From CAZABP01 sp964483245 (GTDB lineage: Bacteria; Planctomycetota; UBA1135; UBA2386): a stretch of DNA of 15,809 bases. The first letter of the stretch is position 1. The number at the start of each line of letters is the position of its first letter. A program made the translations under genes and the position numbers. Under the pieces are notes generated by a model. The model was not told where the DNA came from and searched no databases. It saw only the letters and a list, made by a program, of their open reading frames with translations. Of the stretch, positions 1 to 5,993 are shown piece after piece. Location: NCBI GenBank assembly GCA_964483245.1, contig CAZABP010000078.1, forward strand, positions 1 to 15,809, read 5' to 3'.

Positions 1-417
1 CGGCTGTCCGGTCGAGCCGGACGTCAGCTTCAACACGCTGCCGGCTGGCAGGCGCGCCGCGCCGCCGGCGAGCCGCTGCACCGGGTCTGCCTGGTCCGGC
101 CGCAGCCACGCGTCGAGCCCGAAACGCCGCGCCAGTTGCGCGATCCCCTCGGCCGGCAGCGTCGGATCGACGAGCAGCGTCGCGAGTCCGGCATGCGCGG
201 TCGCGAGCAGGCCGGCCAGGAAGCCGGGGCCGTTCTCGGCGACCAGCCCGACCAGGCTCCCCTCCGGCACGACGGCGGCGAGCTCGGCGGCGAGCTGCAG
301 CGCGCGCTCGTGCAACGCGGCGCGCGTCGTGGTGCCGTCGGAGCAGACCAGCACCGGGGCCTGCGGATCGTTCCGCAGCAGCGTTGCGAACGCTTCGACG
401 AACGCCTGGACGGCCAT
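1..417 (-). CDS. Adenylate-forming (AMP-binding) acyl ligase, N-terminal part
   Basis: This is the first 139 codons of a minus-strand gene that leaves the window at its left edge. The frame reads from an ATG at 417 with no stop. Residues 131-139 read LTSGSTGQP, the phosphate-binding motif of the ANL superfamily (acyl-CoA/acyl-ACP synthetases and NRPS adenylation domains). The part before it (ELAAVVPEGSLVGLVAENG, then GLATLLVDPTLPAEG) matches the usual N-terminal subdomain. Family members normally need about 450-550 residues, so most of the gene is outside. Diverging from an operon with a free acyl carrier protein, it probably activates an acid and loads it on that carrier as the starter, as ApeH-type ligases do in aryl polyene pathways. 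The family call is firm; the substrate is unknown. Confidence 0.85.
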   Translation of the reverse strand, partial: MAVQAFVEAFATLLRNDPQAPVLVCSDGTTTRAALHERALQLAAELAAVVPEGSLVGLVAENGPGFLAGLLATAHAGLATLLVDPTLPAEGIAQLARRFGLDAWLRPDQADPVQRLAGGAARLPAGSVLKLTSGSTGQP

Positions 418-520
418 CGCCGCGGAGCGTAGCGGCCATGCAGACCGACGGCATCGCCGGGCCGACCGTTCGTTCTCGCGAACGACGTCCGGAATCCTCC
501 CGCTACGCTTGGCCGCCCCG
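418..520. promoter_or_regulatory. Divergent promoter region between the ligase and the biosynthetic operon
   Basis: These 103 bases separate two outward-facing start codons. The same hexamer TACGCT sits on each strand close to its gene: at 426-431 (minus strand), 8 nt before the ligase ATG, and at 504-509 (plus strand), 11 nt before the halogenase ATG. Both could be -10 elements giving leaderless or nearly leaderless mRNAs, and neither gene has a purine-rich ribosome binding site. Between them lies a perfect 6-bp inverted repeat, CGTTCG at 467-472 and CGAACG at 479-484, a candidate operator. No clear -35 box is visible. All of this is inferred from sequence pattern. Confidence 0.4.
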
Positions 521-1795
521 ATGGTGAGCGAGGTCCTGGTCGCCGGCGGCGGGCCGGCAGGAGGCTGTGCCGCGGCTGCGCTGCAGCGCGGCGGCTGCCG
601 CGTCACGCTGCTCGAGTCGGAGCCGTTTCCGCGCTTCCACATCGGCGAATCGCTGCTGCCGCAGGCGAACCACGCGTTCGATCGGATCGGGTTCCAACCG
701 GTGATCCGGGGCAGCGGCTTCGTGCCGAAGTTCGGCGCAACCTTCGTGGACGAGGATGGCCTGCAGAAGTTCACCTATGACTTCGGCCAGGTGCTCGGCA
801 ATCCAGGACAGAACACCTGGCAGGTGCCGCGGGCGGAGTTCGACGCAATGCTGCTCGAACATGCCGCGCGGCTGGGGGTCGAGGTGCGGCGCGCGCGCGC
901 GCAGCGGGTGCAGTTCGAGGGAGAGCGCGTGTTGGTCGACGTCGAAGACGCGACCGGCGCGCGGCAGACGCTGGCTGCGGATTACCTGATCGACGCGACC
1001 GGGCGCGCCGGCCTGCTGGCGCGGCAGCTCGGCTTGCGCATCGCGGATCCGGCGCTGCAGCGCGTCGCGGCCTACGCGCACTATCGCGGGGTTGTGCCGG
1101 TTGGCGAGGGACGGCGCGCCGGCGACGTCGTCGTCGTGTCCTGCCGCGATCTGGTGTGGTTCTGGTTGATCCCGCTGCCGGACGGCGTCACCAGCGTCGG
1201 TGTCGTCGCGGATCTCGCCGAGTGGCAGCGCGCCGGCAAGCCGGAGCCGGAGGCACTGCTCGACGACGCGATCGGGCGGTATCCGGTCACCGCACGCTGG
1301 CTGCGCGATGCGACGCGCTGTGGTCCGGTCCGGTTCGAGAGCGCATTCTCGTACGACACCAAGGCCTACGCCGGCGAACGTTGGCTGTTGGCCGGCGACT
1401 CCGGCGCGTTCCTCGATCCGGTGTTCTCGTCCGGGGTCATGTTCGCGCTGTATGGGGGGCTCGATGCGGCGGACGCGATCCTGCGCGCGCGCGGCGGACG
1501 GCTGCCGGTTGCGGCACTCGACCGGAAGTTCCGCCGCCGGCATGGCTTCGTGCGGCGGTTCGTGACCGGGTTCTACGATCCGTGGTTCCGCGACTTCTAC
1601 TTTGCGCCGACGCGGCGACTCGGTCTCGTGCGCGCCGTGACGCGCGTGCTGGCCGGGCACTGGGAGCCGAGCTGGCTCGACCGGCAGCGTCTGCGTCTGT
1701 TCTTCCATTTCACGCGCATGCAGCGGCGGCGCGCGATCGTGCCGCGCCTGCACATGCCGGAGCCCTCGCTGCCGACTGCGTCGTCGGCCACCTGA
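521..1795 (+). CDS. Flavin-dependent halogenase-type FAD oxidoreductase
   Basis: This 424-residue protein has the fold signature of FAD-dependent halogenases and related group A flavoproteins. GGGPAGG (9-15) is the FAD Rossmann motif. RFHIGESLLP (38-47) is typical of halogenases. K70 in PKFGATF lies where the catalytic lysine is expected. WFWLIP (213-218) fits the WxWxIP halogenase signature. DATGR (158-162) and GDSGAFLDPVFSSGV (292-306) are the second FAD-binding region. I chose the ATG at 521 because the FAD motif follows at once; the frame is open back to 329, but that part is not protein-like. The ACP gene starts 7 bp after its stop. Such enzymes need FADH2 from a separate reductase, none of which is seen here. 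It may halogenate or oxidise an ACP-bound chain or aryl group; substrate and chemistry are unproven. Confidence 0.85.
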   Translation: MVSEVLVAGGGPAGGCAAAALQRGGCRVTLLESEPFPRFHIGESLLPQANHAFDRIGFQPVIRGSGFVPKFGATFVDEDGLQKFTYDFGQVLGNPGQNTWQVPRAEFDAMLLEHAARLGVEVRRARAQRVQFEGERVLVDVEDATGARQTLAADYLIDATGRAGLLARQLGLRIADPALQRVAAYAHYRGVVPVGEGRRAGDVVVVSCRDLVWFWLIPLPDGVTSVGVVADLAEWQRAGKPEPEALLDDAIGRYPVTARWLRDATRCGPVRFESAFSYDTKAYAGERWLLAGDSGAFLDPVFSSGVMFALYGGLDAADAILRARGGRLPVAALDRKFRRRHGFVRRFVTGFYDPWFRDFYFAPTRRLGLVRAVTRVLAGHWEPSWLDRQRLRLFFHFTRMQRRRAIVPRLHMPEPSLPTASSAT

Positions 1796-1802
1796 TCGCC
1801 CG

Positions 1803-2081
1803 ATGTCCGCCAGCCCGGAAACCATCACCCGCCTGCAGTCGCTGATCGTGCGCAGCCTCAATCTGGAGCTGCGGCCGTCGGAGATCGATCCGACGGCGCC
1901 GCTGTTCGGGGCCGGCCTCGGCCTCGACTCGGTCGATGCGCTCGAACTCGTCGTCGCGTTGGAGAAGGAGTTCGGCATCCGCACCGAGAGCCACGAGATC
2001 GGCCGGGAGGCGTTCGCGTCGGTGGAGGCGCTCGCGGCATTCGTCGATGGACGGCTCGCCGCGCGCGGCGCCGATGCCTGA
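1803..2081 (+). CDS. Free-standing acyl carrier protein
   Basis: This is a 92-residue acyl carrier protein. The sequence around LGLDSVDALELVVALEKEFG is the carrier motif, and Ser43 is the expected 4'-phosphopantetheine attachment site. Length and helix pattern (helix 1 at about 5-20, the DSV loop, helix 2 at about 43-57) fit the family. It follows the halogenase-type gene by 7 bp and overlaps the ketosynthase start by 8 bp (ATGCCTGA at 2074-2081), so it belongs to this operon. It probably carries the growing chain for the adjacent KS/CLF and reductase, not bulk fatty acid synthesis. The carrier identity is firm; exclusive use by this pathway is inferred from position. Confidence 0.92.
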   Translation: MSASPETITRLQSLIVRSLNLELRPSEIDPTAPLFGAGLGLDSVDALELVVALEKEFGIRTESHEIGREAFASVEALAAFVDGRLAARGADA

Positions 2082-3285
2082 CGGCGGCGGCGTGGCAGCG
2101 GACCCGGCGATCGTCGTGACCGGCATCGGGCTCGTGACCGGGCTCGGCGTCGGGGTCGCTGCAAACGTGCCGCGGTTGCTCGGCGCCGAAGTCGCGGTCG
2201 GGGAGTTCGATCTGTTTCCGAGCACCCGCCATCGCACGCGGTTGGCGGCGCAGGCGCCGGTGGCGGATCGGGGGTTCGGTCGTGGGCCGACGCGCGCCGA
2301 CGAACTCGCGCTGCTCGCGGCGCGCGAAGCGTTCGAGCAGGCGGGTGCGGGGGTGCGGCGGCTCGGCGTCTGCTTCGGCAGCAGCAATGGCGGTCTGCTC
2401 GAGAGTGAGCGCTGGTATGCGGCGCTGCGGGAGCGCGGGCGTGCACCGGCGTGCCACCAGCTCGCGCGGCAGCCGGTGGACGCCCCGGGGCAGGCGGTTG
2501 CGCGGGCACTCGGTGCGCGCGGGCCGGTGTGGACCCTGTCGACTGCATGCGTCTCGGCGAGCATGGCGATCGCGACCGCGGCCGACTGGTTGCGCGATGG
2601 TGATGCCGATGTGGTGGTCGCCGGCGGCGTCGACTCGCTGTGCCAGGTGACCTATGCCGGGTTCAACTCGCTGCGCGCCGTCGATGCGCAGGCGAGCCGG
2701 CCGTTCCGGGCTGATCGCGCCGGGCTCTCACTCGGCGAGGGTGCTGGAGTGTTGGTGCTCGAACGGGAGCGGGATGCGCGGGATCGCGGCGCGCGCCCGT
2801 TGGCGCGGTTGCTCGGGTTCGGGCAGAGCTGCGATGCGCATCACATGTCGGCGCCGGCGCCGGATGGGGCCGGGGCGGCGCGCGCGATCCGTGCGGCGCT
2901 CGCGATGGCTGGCGTGGCGCCGGAGCGGATCGCATTCGTCGACGCGCATGGCACCGGGACGCCGCACAACGATGCCGCCGAAGCGCACGCGCTGGCGAGT
3001 GTGTTCGGTGCGCGTGCCGCGACGCTGCCGGTCACTTCGACGAAGGCTCTGGTCGGGCACGTGCTCGGCGGCAGCGGTGGTGTCGAGGCGGTCGCGACCG
3101 TGTTGGCGCTGCGGCACCGCCGCGTGCATGCGACGCCGGGTGGAGGTGCCGTGGATCCGCAGGTGCCGGTCGCGCTCGTGCGCGATGCGATCGCCGTGCC
3201 GGTAGATGCGGTCGGATTGTCGACGAACCTGGCGTTTGGCGGCGCCAACACGGCGTTGTTGTTCGGAGTCGTGACGGATGCGTGA
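2074..3285 (+). CDS. Beta-ketoacyl-ACP synthase with intact catalytic triad (KS-alpha)
   Basis: This 403-residue condensing enzyme has the FabF/KS-alpha layout. It starts with IVVTGIGLVTGLG and has the nucleophile Cys159 in STACVSAS, His292 in VDAHGTGTPHND, and Lys325 with His329 in KALVGHVLGGSG. It ends with the conserved NLAFGGANTALLF strand. All three residues for decarboxylative Claisen condensation are present. The ATG at 2074 overlaps the ACP stop by 8 bp; an in-frame GTG at 2092 is a weaker alternative. The next gene is its catalytically dead homologue, overlapping by 8 bp, so the two probably form a KS-alpha/CLF heterodimer that elongates chains on the upstream ACP. It could be called FabF by similarity, but the context points to a dedicated secondary pathway. 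Confidence 0.92.
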   Translation: MPDGGGVAADPAIVVTGIGLVTGLGVGVAANVPRLLGAEVAVGEFDLFPSTRHRTRLAAQAPVADRGFGRGPTRADELALLAAREAFEQAGAGVRRLGVCFGSSNGGLLESERWYAALRERGRAPACHQLARQPVDAPGQAVARALGARGPVWTLSTACVSASMAIATAADWLRDGDADVVVAGGVDSLCQVTYAGFNSLRAVDAQASRPFRADRAGLSLGEGAGVLVLERERDARDRGARPLARLLGFGQSCDAHHMSAPAPDGAGAARAIRAALAMAGVAPERIAFVDAHGTGTPHNDAAEAHALASVFGARAATLPVTSTKALVGHVLGGSGGVEAVATVLALRHRRVHATPGGGAVDPQVPVALVRDAIAVPVDAVGLSTNLAFGGANTALLFGVVTDA

Positions 3286-4477
3286 TCGGCTGGCGATCAC
3301 CGGGGTCGGCGTGGTCGGTCCGGCCGGCTTCGGCATGCCGGCGCTCGCCGCGGCGCTCGAGCGTGGCGTGCCGCTGCGCAGCCCGATCGCTGCGACGGCG
3401 GCGCGCCGGATCCGCGGCTGTGCCGAGGCGGCGCTCGTGCCGGCCGCGGCGCACGACGAGATGCGCGAGTTCCTGGATCCGCGGAGTGCGCGCCGGATGA
3501 GCGTGCCGTCGCGGTTCGCAGTTGCCGCGGCCGGCGCGGCGCTGGCGGATGCTGGGTGCGGCGGCGGAGATCGCGCCGAGACTGCGGTCGGGCTCGCGAC
3601 GACGTTCGGCGCGGCGGCGTTCACCGAACGGATCCTCGACGAGATCCTGGAGCAGGGTCCGGAACTGGTGTCACCGTTCCTGTTCACCGACTGCGTTGCG
3701 AATGCCCCGGCCGGACAGATCGCGATCGCGCATGGCGCGCGCGCTGCGAACGGCACGATCGTGGCGCGGGAAGCCGGGGCGTTGGCGGCGCTCGCCTGGG
3801 GTGCACGCGAGGTGCGGGCCGGACGAGCGGCGCGCGCGTTGGCTGGGGCGGTGGACGAACTGACGCCGTTGCTGCATGCGATCCTGGATCGGCTCGGCGC
3901 GCTCGCGCCGGATGCAGTTGCGCGGCCGTTCGATCGGCGGCGGTGCGGGCGGTTGGCCGGCGAGGGTGCGAGCGTCGTCGTGTTGGAACCGGGGGAGGCG
4001 GCGCGCGCACGCAAGGTCGCACCGCGCGCATGGCTCGTCGGCGCCGTGAGTGCGTTCGATCCGGGCGCGGCGGAGTTCGGATTCGGGCGCGAGCCGGAGC
4101 AGACGGCAGTGGGGATGCGCGAGGCGCTCGCGCGGCTGGGCGCGCCGGTCGGATCGGTCGATGCCGTGTTGAGCGGGGCTGGCGGGACGCGGATCGGAGA
4201 CGCCTATGAAGCGGCGCTGCTGCGCGCGCTGTTCGAAGGCGTGCCGCCGCCGATCCTCGGCGCGCGCCACGTCGTCGGTGATTACGGTGCCGGCATGCTG
4301 CCGGTCGCACTGCATCTGCTCGGTGGGGGGCGCGTCGCGCGCGCGCAGCGGTTCGTTCCGGATCCGGCGCTCGGGCTCGAGCTGTCGGCAGCTGCGCCGT
4401 CGCGGTTGCGTCGGCTGTTGGTGACCGGCGTGGCGAGCGGAGGGTGCGTCGAACTCTGCGTGTTGGAGGCACCGTGA
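3278..4477 (+). CDS. Ketosynthase-like chain-length factor (KS-beta), catalytic residues lost
   Basis: This 399-residue protein has a thiolase/ketosynthase fold, recognisable from LAITGVGVVGPAG at the start, REAGALAALAWGA at the nucleophile elbow, GAGGTRIGDAYE, and a glycine-rich end. Every catalytic position is changed. Glu165 stands where KS-alpha has Cys, Ala301 replaces the first His (SGAGGTR for DAHGTGT), and Asp335 replaces the second His (VVGDYGAG for LVGHVLGG). It should therefore not condense by itself. Such partners pair with an active KS and help set chain length: type II PKS CLFs (usually Gln at the Cys position) and ApeC-like proteins in aryl polyene clusters. Its ATG lies in the KS stop region (ATGCGTGA, 3278-3285), suggesting translational coupling and equal amounts. 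The alignment was made by eye. Confidence 0.82.
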   Translation: MRDRLAITGVGVVGPAGFGMPALAAALERGVPLRSPIAATAARRIRGCAEAALVPAAAHDEMREFLDPRSARRMSVPSRFAVAAAGAALADAGCGGGDRAETAVGLATTFGAAAFTERILDEILEQGPELVSPFLFTDCVANAPAGQIAIAHGARAANGTIVAREAGALAALAWGAREVRAGRAARALAGAVDELTPLLHAILDRLGALAPDAVARPFDRRRCGRLAGEGASVVVLEPGEAARARKVAPRAWLVGAVSAFDPGAAEFGFGREPEQTAVGMREALARLGAPVGSVDAVLSGAGGTRIGDAYEAALLRALFEGVPPPILGARHVVGDYGAGMLPVALHLLGGGRVARAQRFVPDPALGLELSAAAPSRLRRLLVTGVASGGCVELCVLEAP

Positions 4478-4511
4478 ACGTGGGTGCAGTGCAGCGGGGG
4501 GTGGCGCCACG

Positions 4512-5867
4512 ATGAGCGGGGTCGCGCTCGTGACCGGTGGGAGCCGCGGGATCGGACGCGCGATCGCCGAGCGGCTGCGTGGCGACGGATGGAAGGTCGC
4601 GTTCACGTCGCGGGACACGGAGGCGCGCGTCGAAGGGTGCACGCAGTTCTCGTTCGAGCTGAGCGATCCGGCGCGGCCGGCGGAGCTCGTGCGCGAGATC
4701 GAAGCTGCGCTCGGGCCGATTGATGCGCTGGTCAACAGCGCTGGGATCCGCCGCGATGGGTTGTTGGCGATGACCAACGATGTGGATTGGCAGGCGGTTG
4801 TCGATGCCGACCTCGGCGGAACGTTCCGCTGCTGCCGTGCCGTCCTGCCGGGCATGCTCCGCCGGCGCAGCGGCGCGATCGTCAACGTCGCGTCGTTGAC
4901 CGCGCTGCACGGCGTCGCCGGGCAGACTGCGTATGCCGCGGCGAAAGCCGGGATCCTCGGCTTGACGCGCTCGCTCGCGCGGGAGGTCGGCAAGCGCAGT
5001 GTGCGCGTCAACGCAATCGTGCCGGGGTACGTCGCGACCGCGTTCGTCGCGGATCTACCGCCGCCGGCGGTGGAGGCGCTGCGCGCAGCCGAGTGCCTGC
5101 CCGGCGGCGTCACGCTCGCGTCCGTCGCGGCGTCGGTTGCATTCCTGCTCTCGCCCGGCGCCGCTTCGATCACCGGCCAGACCCTCGTCGTCGACGCCGG
5201 CGCGTCGGCGGAGTCCGCCGCGCGCGGGGCTGGCCCCCGGGGGTCCGGGACCCACGGGGGGGGGCCCCCGCGCGGGGGGGGGGGGGGGGGGGCGCCCCCA
5301 CGCGAAGTGATGGCGCGGATCTCTGAGATCTGGTGTACCGCTGCCATGGCGAACGAAAGCTGGGACCTCGTGTTGCCGGACGGCACGCAGCACCGGATCG
5401 CGCTCGAGCACTCGTACTGGACCGGCCGGCATGAAGTTCGATTGGATGAAGAGGTCGTGCGGCGTGGTGGCGGCTTCTGGCGCAACTTCGGCTGCAATCT
5501 CGAGGTGCCGGTCCCCGGTCATCGCGCGTTCGTGACGATTCGGACGAACGGCATCGAGTTCCGCTACGACCTGGTGGTCGATGGGCGGTCGGTCGTGACC
5601 GAGGAGGAGGTCCAGCTCGAAGCGCCGATCACGATCGGGGGACTGCCGCTGCTCGGGTGGATCATCGGACCGCTCTGCGTGATCCCCGCAGTCGTCGCGC
5701 GCAATGGCCTGTTGGCCGGTGCCGTCGGCGGGGCCGCGGGCGGACTGTGCATCGCGATCGCGCGGCAGCACCGTGTCCCCACGTCGACACGGACCTGGCT
5801 CTGTCTCGGCATCTTCGCAATCGACGTCGTCATCCAGCTGTTGTGGGCGATGGCGACGCAGCGATGA
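4512..5867 (+). CDS. fabG: FabG-type 3-oxoacyl-ACP reductase; open frame runs on into the next gene
   Basis: Residues 1 to about 231 (to about 5205) are a classical short-chain dehydrogenase. TGGSRGIG (8-15) binds NADP, NSAG is at 75-78, the catalytic residues are Ser128, Tyr141 and Lys145 (YAAAK), then PGYVATAF and the terminal GQTLVVDAG. The tetrad Asn that normally begins NLxG is Asp100 (DLGGTF). It would reduce the 3-oxo group of the ACP-bound chain. It lies 34 bp after the CLF gene. FabG proteins normally stop within a few residues of this point, but here the frame stays open through an odd G-rich tract and an intergenic-type repeat into a FAIM-like membrane protein, giving 451 codons. 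I believe the reductase really ends near 5210-5300 and the join is an artefact or a frame change in the G tract. Confidence 0.85.
   Translation: MSGVALVTGGSRGIGRAIAERLRGDGWKVAFTSRDTEARVEGCTQFSFELSDPARPAELVREIEAALGPIDALVNSAGIRRDGLLAMTNDVDWQAVVDADLGGTFRCCRAVLPGMLRRRSGAIVNVASLTALHGVAGQTAYAAAKAGILGLTRSLAREVGKRSVRVNAIVPGYVATAFVADLPPPAVEALRAAECLPGGVTLASVAASVAFLLSPGAASITGQTLVVDAGASAESAARGAGPRGSGTHGGGPPRGGGGGGAPPREVMARISEIWCTAAMANESWDLVLPDGTQHRIALEHSYWTGRHEVRLDEEVVRRGGGFWRNFGCNLEVPVPGHRAFVTIRTNGIEFRYDLVVDGRSVVTEEEVQLEAPITIGGLPLLGWIIGPLCVIPAVVARNGLLAGAVGGAAGGLCIAIARQHRVPTSTRTWLCLGIFAIDVVIQLLWAMATQR
5224..5302. other. Anomalous G-rich low-complexity tract with a run of 19 G
   Basis: Directly after the reductase homology ends, the sequence becomes short blocks of pure G or C: nine G at 5256-5264, five C at 5265-5269, and nineteen G at 5274-5292, followed by a further C block. 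Nothing else in the window looks like this. It would read as a Gly/Pro/Arg tail in the reductase frame. It could fold as a G-quadruplex and is prone to polymerase slippage. The likeliest explanations are an unreliable consensus (poly-G artefact or poor assembly) or a real slippage tract. A gain or loss of one G would change the frame and could restore a stop for the reductase. Confidence 0.85.
5314..5340 (+). repeat. Palindrome + GGTGTACCG repeat, copy 1
   Basis: GATCTC-T-GAGATC (5318-5330) is a perfect inverted repeat about a central T. It is followed by TG and then GTGTACCG (the GGTGTACCG box occupies 5332-5340). The same layout recurs in the gaps at about 7.9, 8.0, 10.0 and 11.5 kb. It ends 5 bp before the ATG of the FAIM-like gene. 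All other copies are intergenic, which argues that this segment is also intergenic and not coding linker. Confidence 0.8.
5346..5867 (+). CDS. FAIM-like beta domain with C-terminal membrane helices (probable separate gene)
   Basis: Starting at the ATG at 5346 this is a 173-residue protein. Residues 3 to about 85 (ESWDLVLPDGTQHRIALEH, then HEVRLDEEVVRR and FRYDLVVDGRSV) resemble the non-canonical beta-sandwich of FAIM1 (Fas apoptotic inhibitory molecule), known in animals and scattered in bacteria; the bacterial role is unknown. Three hydrophobic stretches follow, at about 99-118, 122-140 and 150-170, so it is probably an inner-membrane protein with a soluble N-terminal domain. It is in frame with the upstream reductase, but the junction holds the G tract and an intergenic-type repeat, so I treat this ATG as the true start. 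No ribosome binding site is evident. The FAIM call is by pattern memory only, with moderate confidence. Confidence 0.65.
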   Translation: MANESWDLVLPDGTQHRIALEHSYWTGRHEVRLDEEVVRRGGGFWRNFGCNLEVPVPGHRAFVTIRTNGIEFRYDLVVDGRSVVTEEEVQLEAPITIGGLPLLGWIIGPLCVIPAVVARNGLLAGAVGGAAGGLCIAIARQHRVPTSTRTWLCLGIFAIDVVIQLLWAMATQR

Positions 5868-5976
5868 CGCTGTTGCTGCGCAGCGGCGCCTGCGCGAAGC
5901 ATCGCGTCCCGCCAGACTCGTGCGCCTGCGCCACGCGCGGGCCGTGGTGAACTGCCGCGGTGGTGGCGACGCGCGG

Positions 5977-5982
5977 TAGACT
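5977..5982 (+). promoter_or_regulatory. Candidate -10 element, short or absent leader
   Basis: TAGACT lies 11 nt before the ATG at 5994, the same spacing as TACGCT before the ATG at 521. The gap upstream (5868-5993, 126 bp) holds no gene, repeat copy or recognisable -35 box. The call rests only on the recurring position and a partial match to TATAAT. Confidence 0.3.
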
Positions 5983-5993
5983 GCGCCGCAGCG

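Noticed and set aside
329..520. N-terminal extension of the halogenase-type protein
   Set aside because: It overlaps the divergent ligase start, is Arg/Ser/Thr-rich, and would push the FAD-binding motif 64 residues inward. Family members have it at the very start.
503..2548. 681-codon open frame on the minus strand opposite the halogenase/ACP/KS genes
   Set aside because: Its translation is Arg/Pro/Ala-rich with no domain, and it lies antisense to genes with clear motifs; long empty frames are expected at this GC content.
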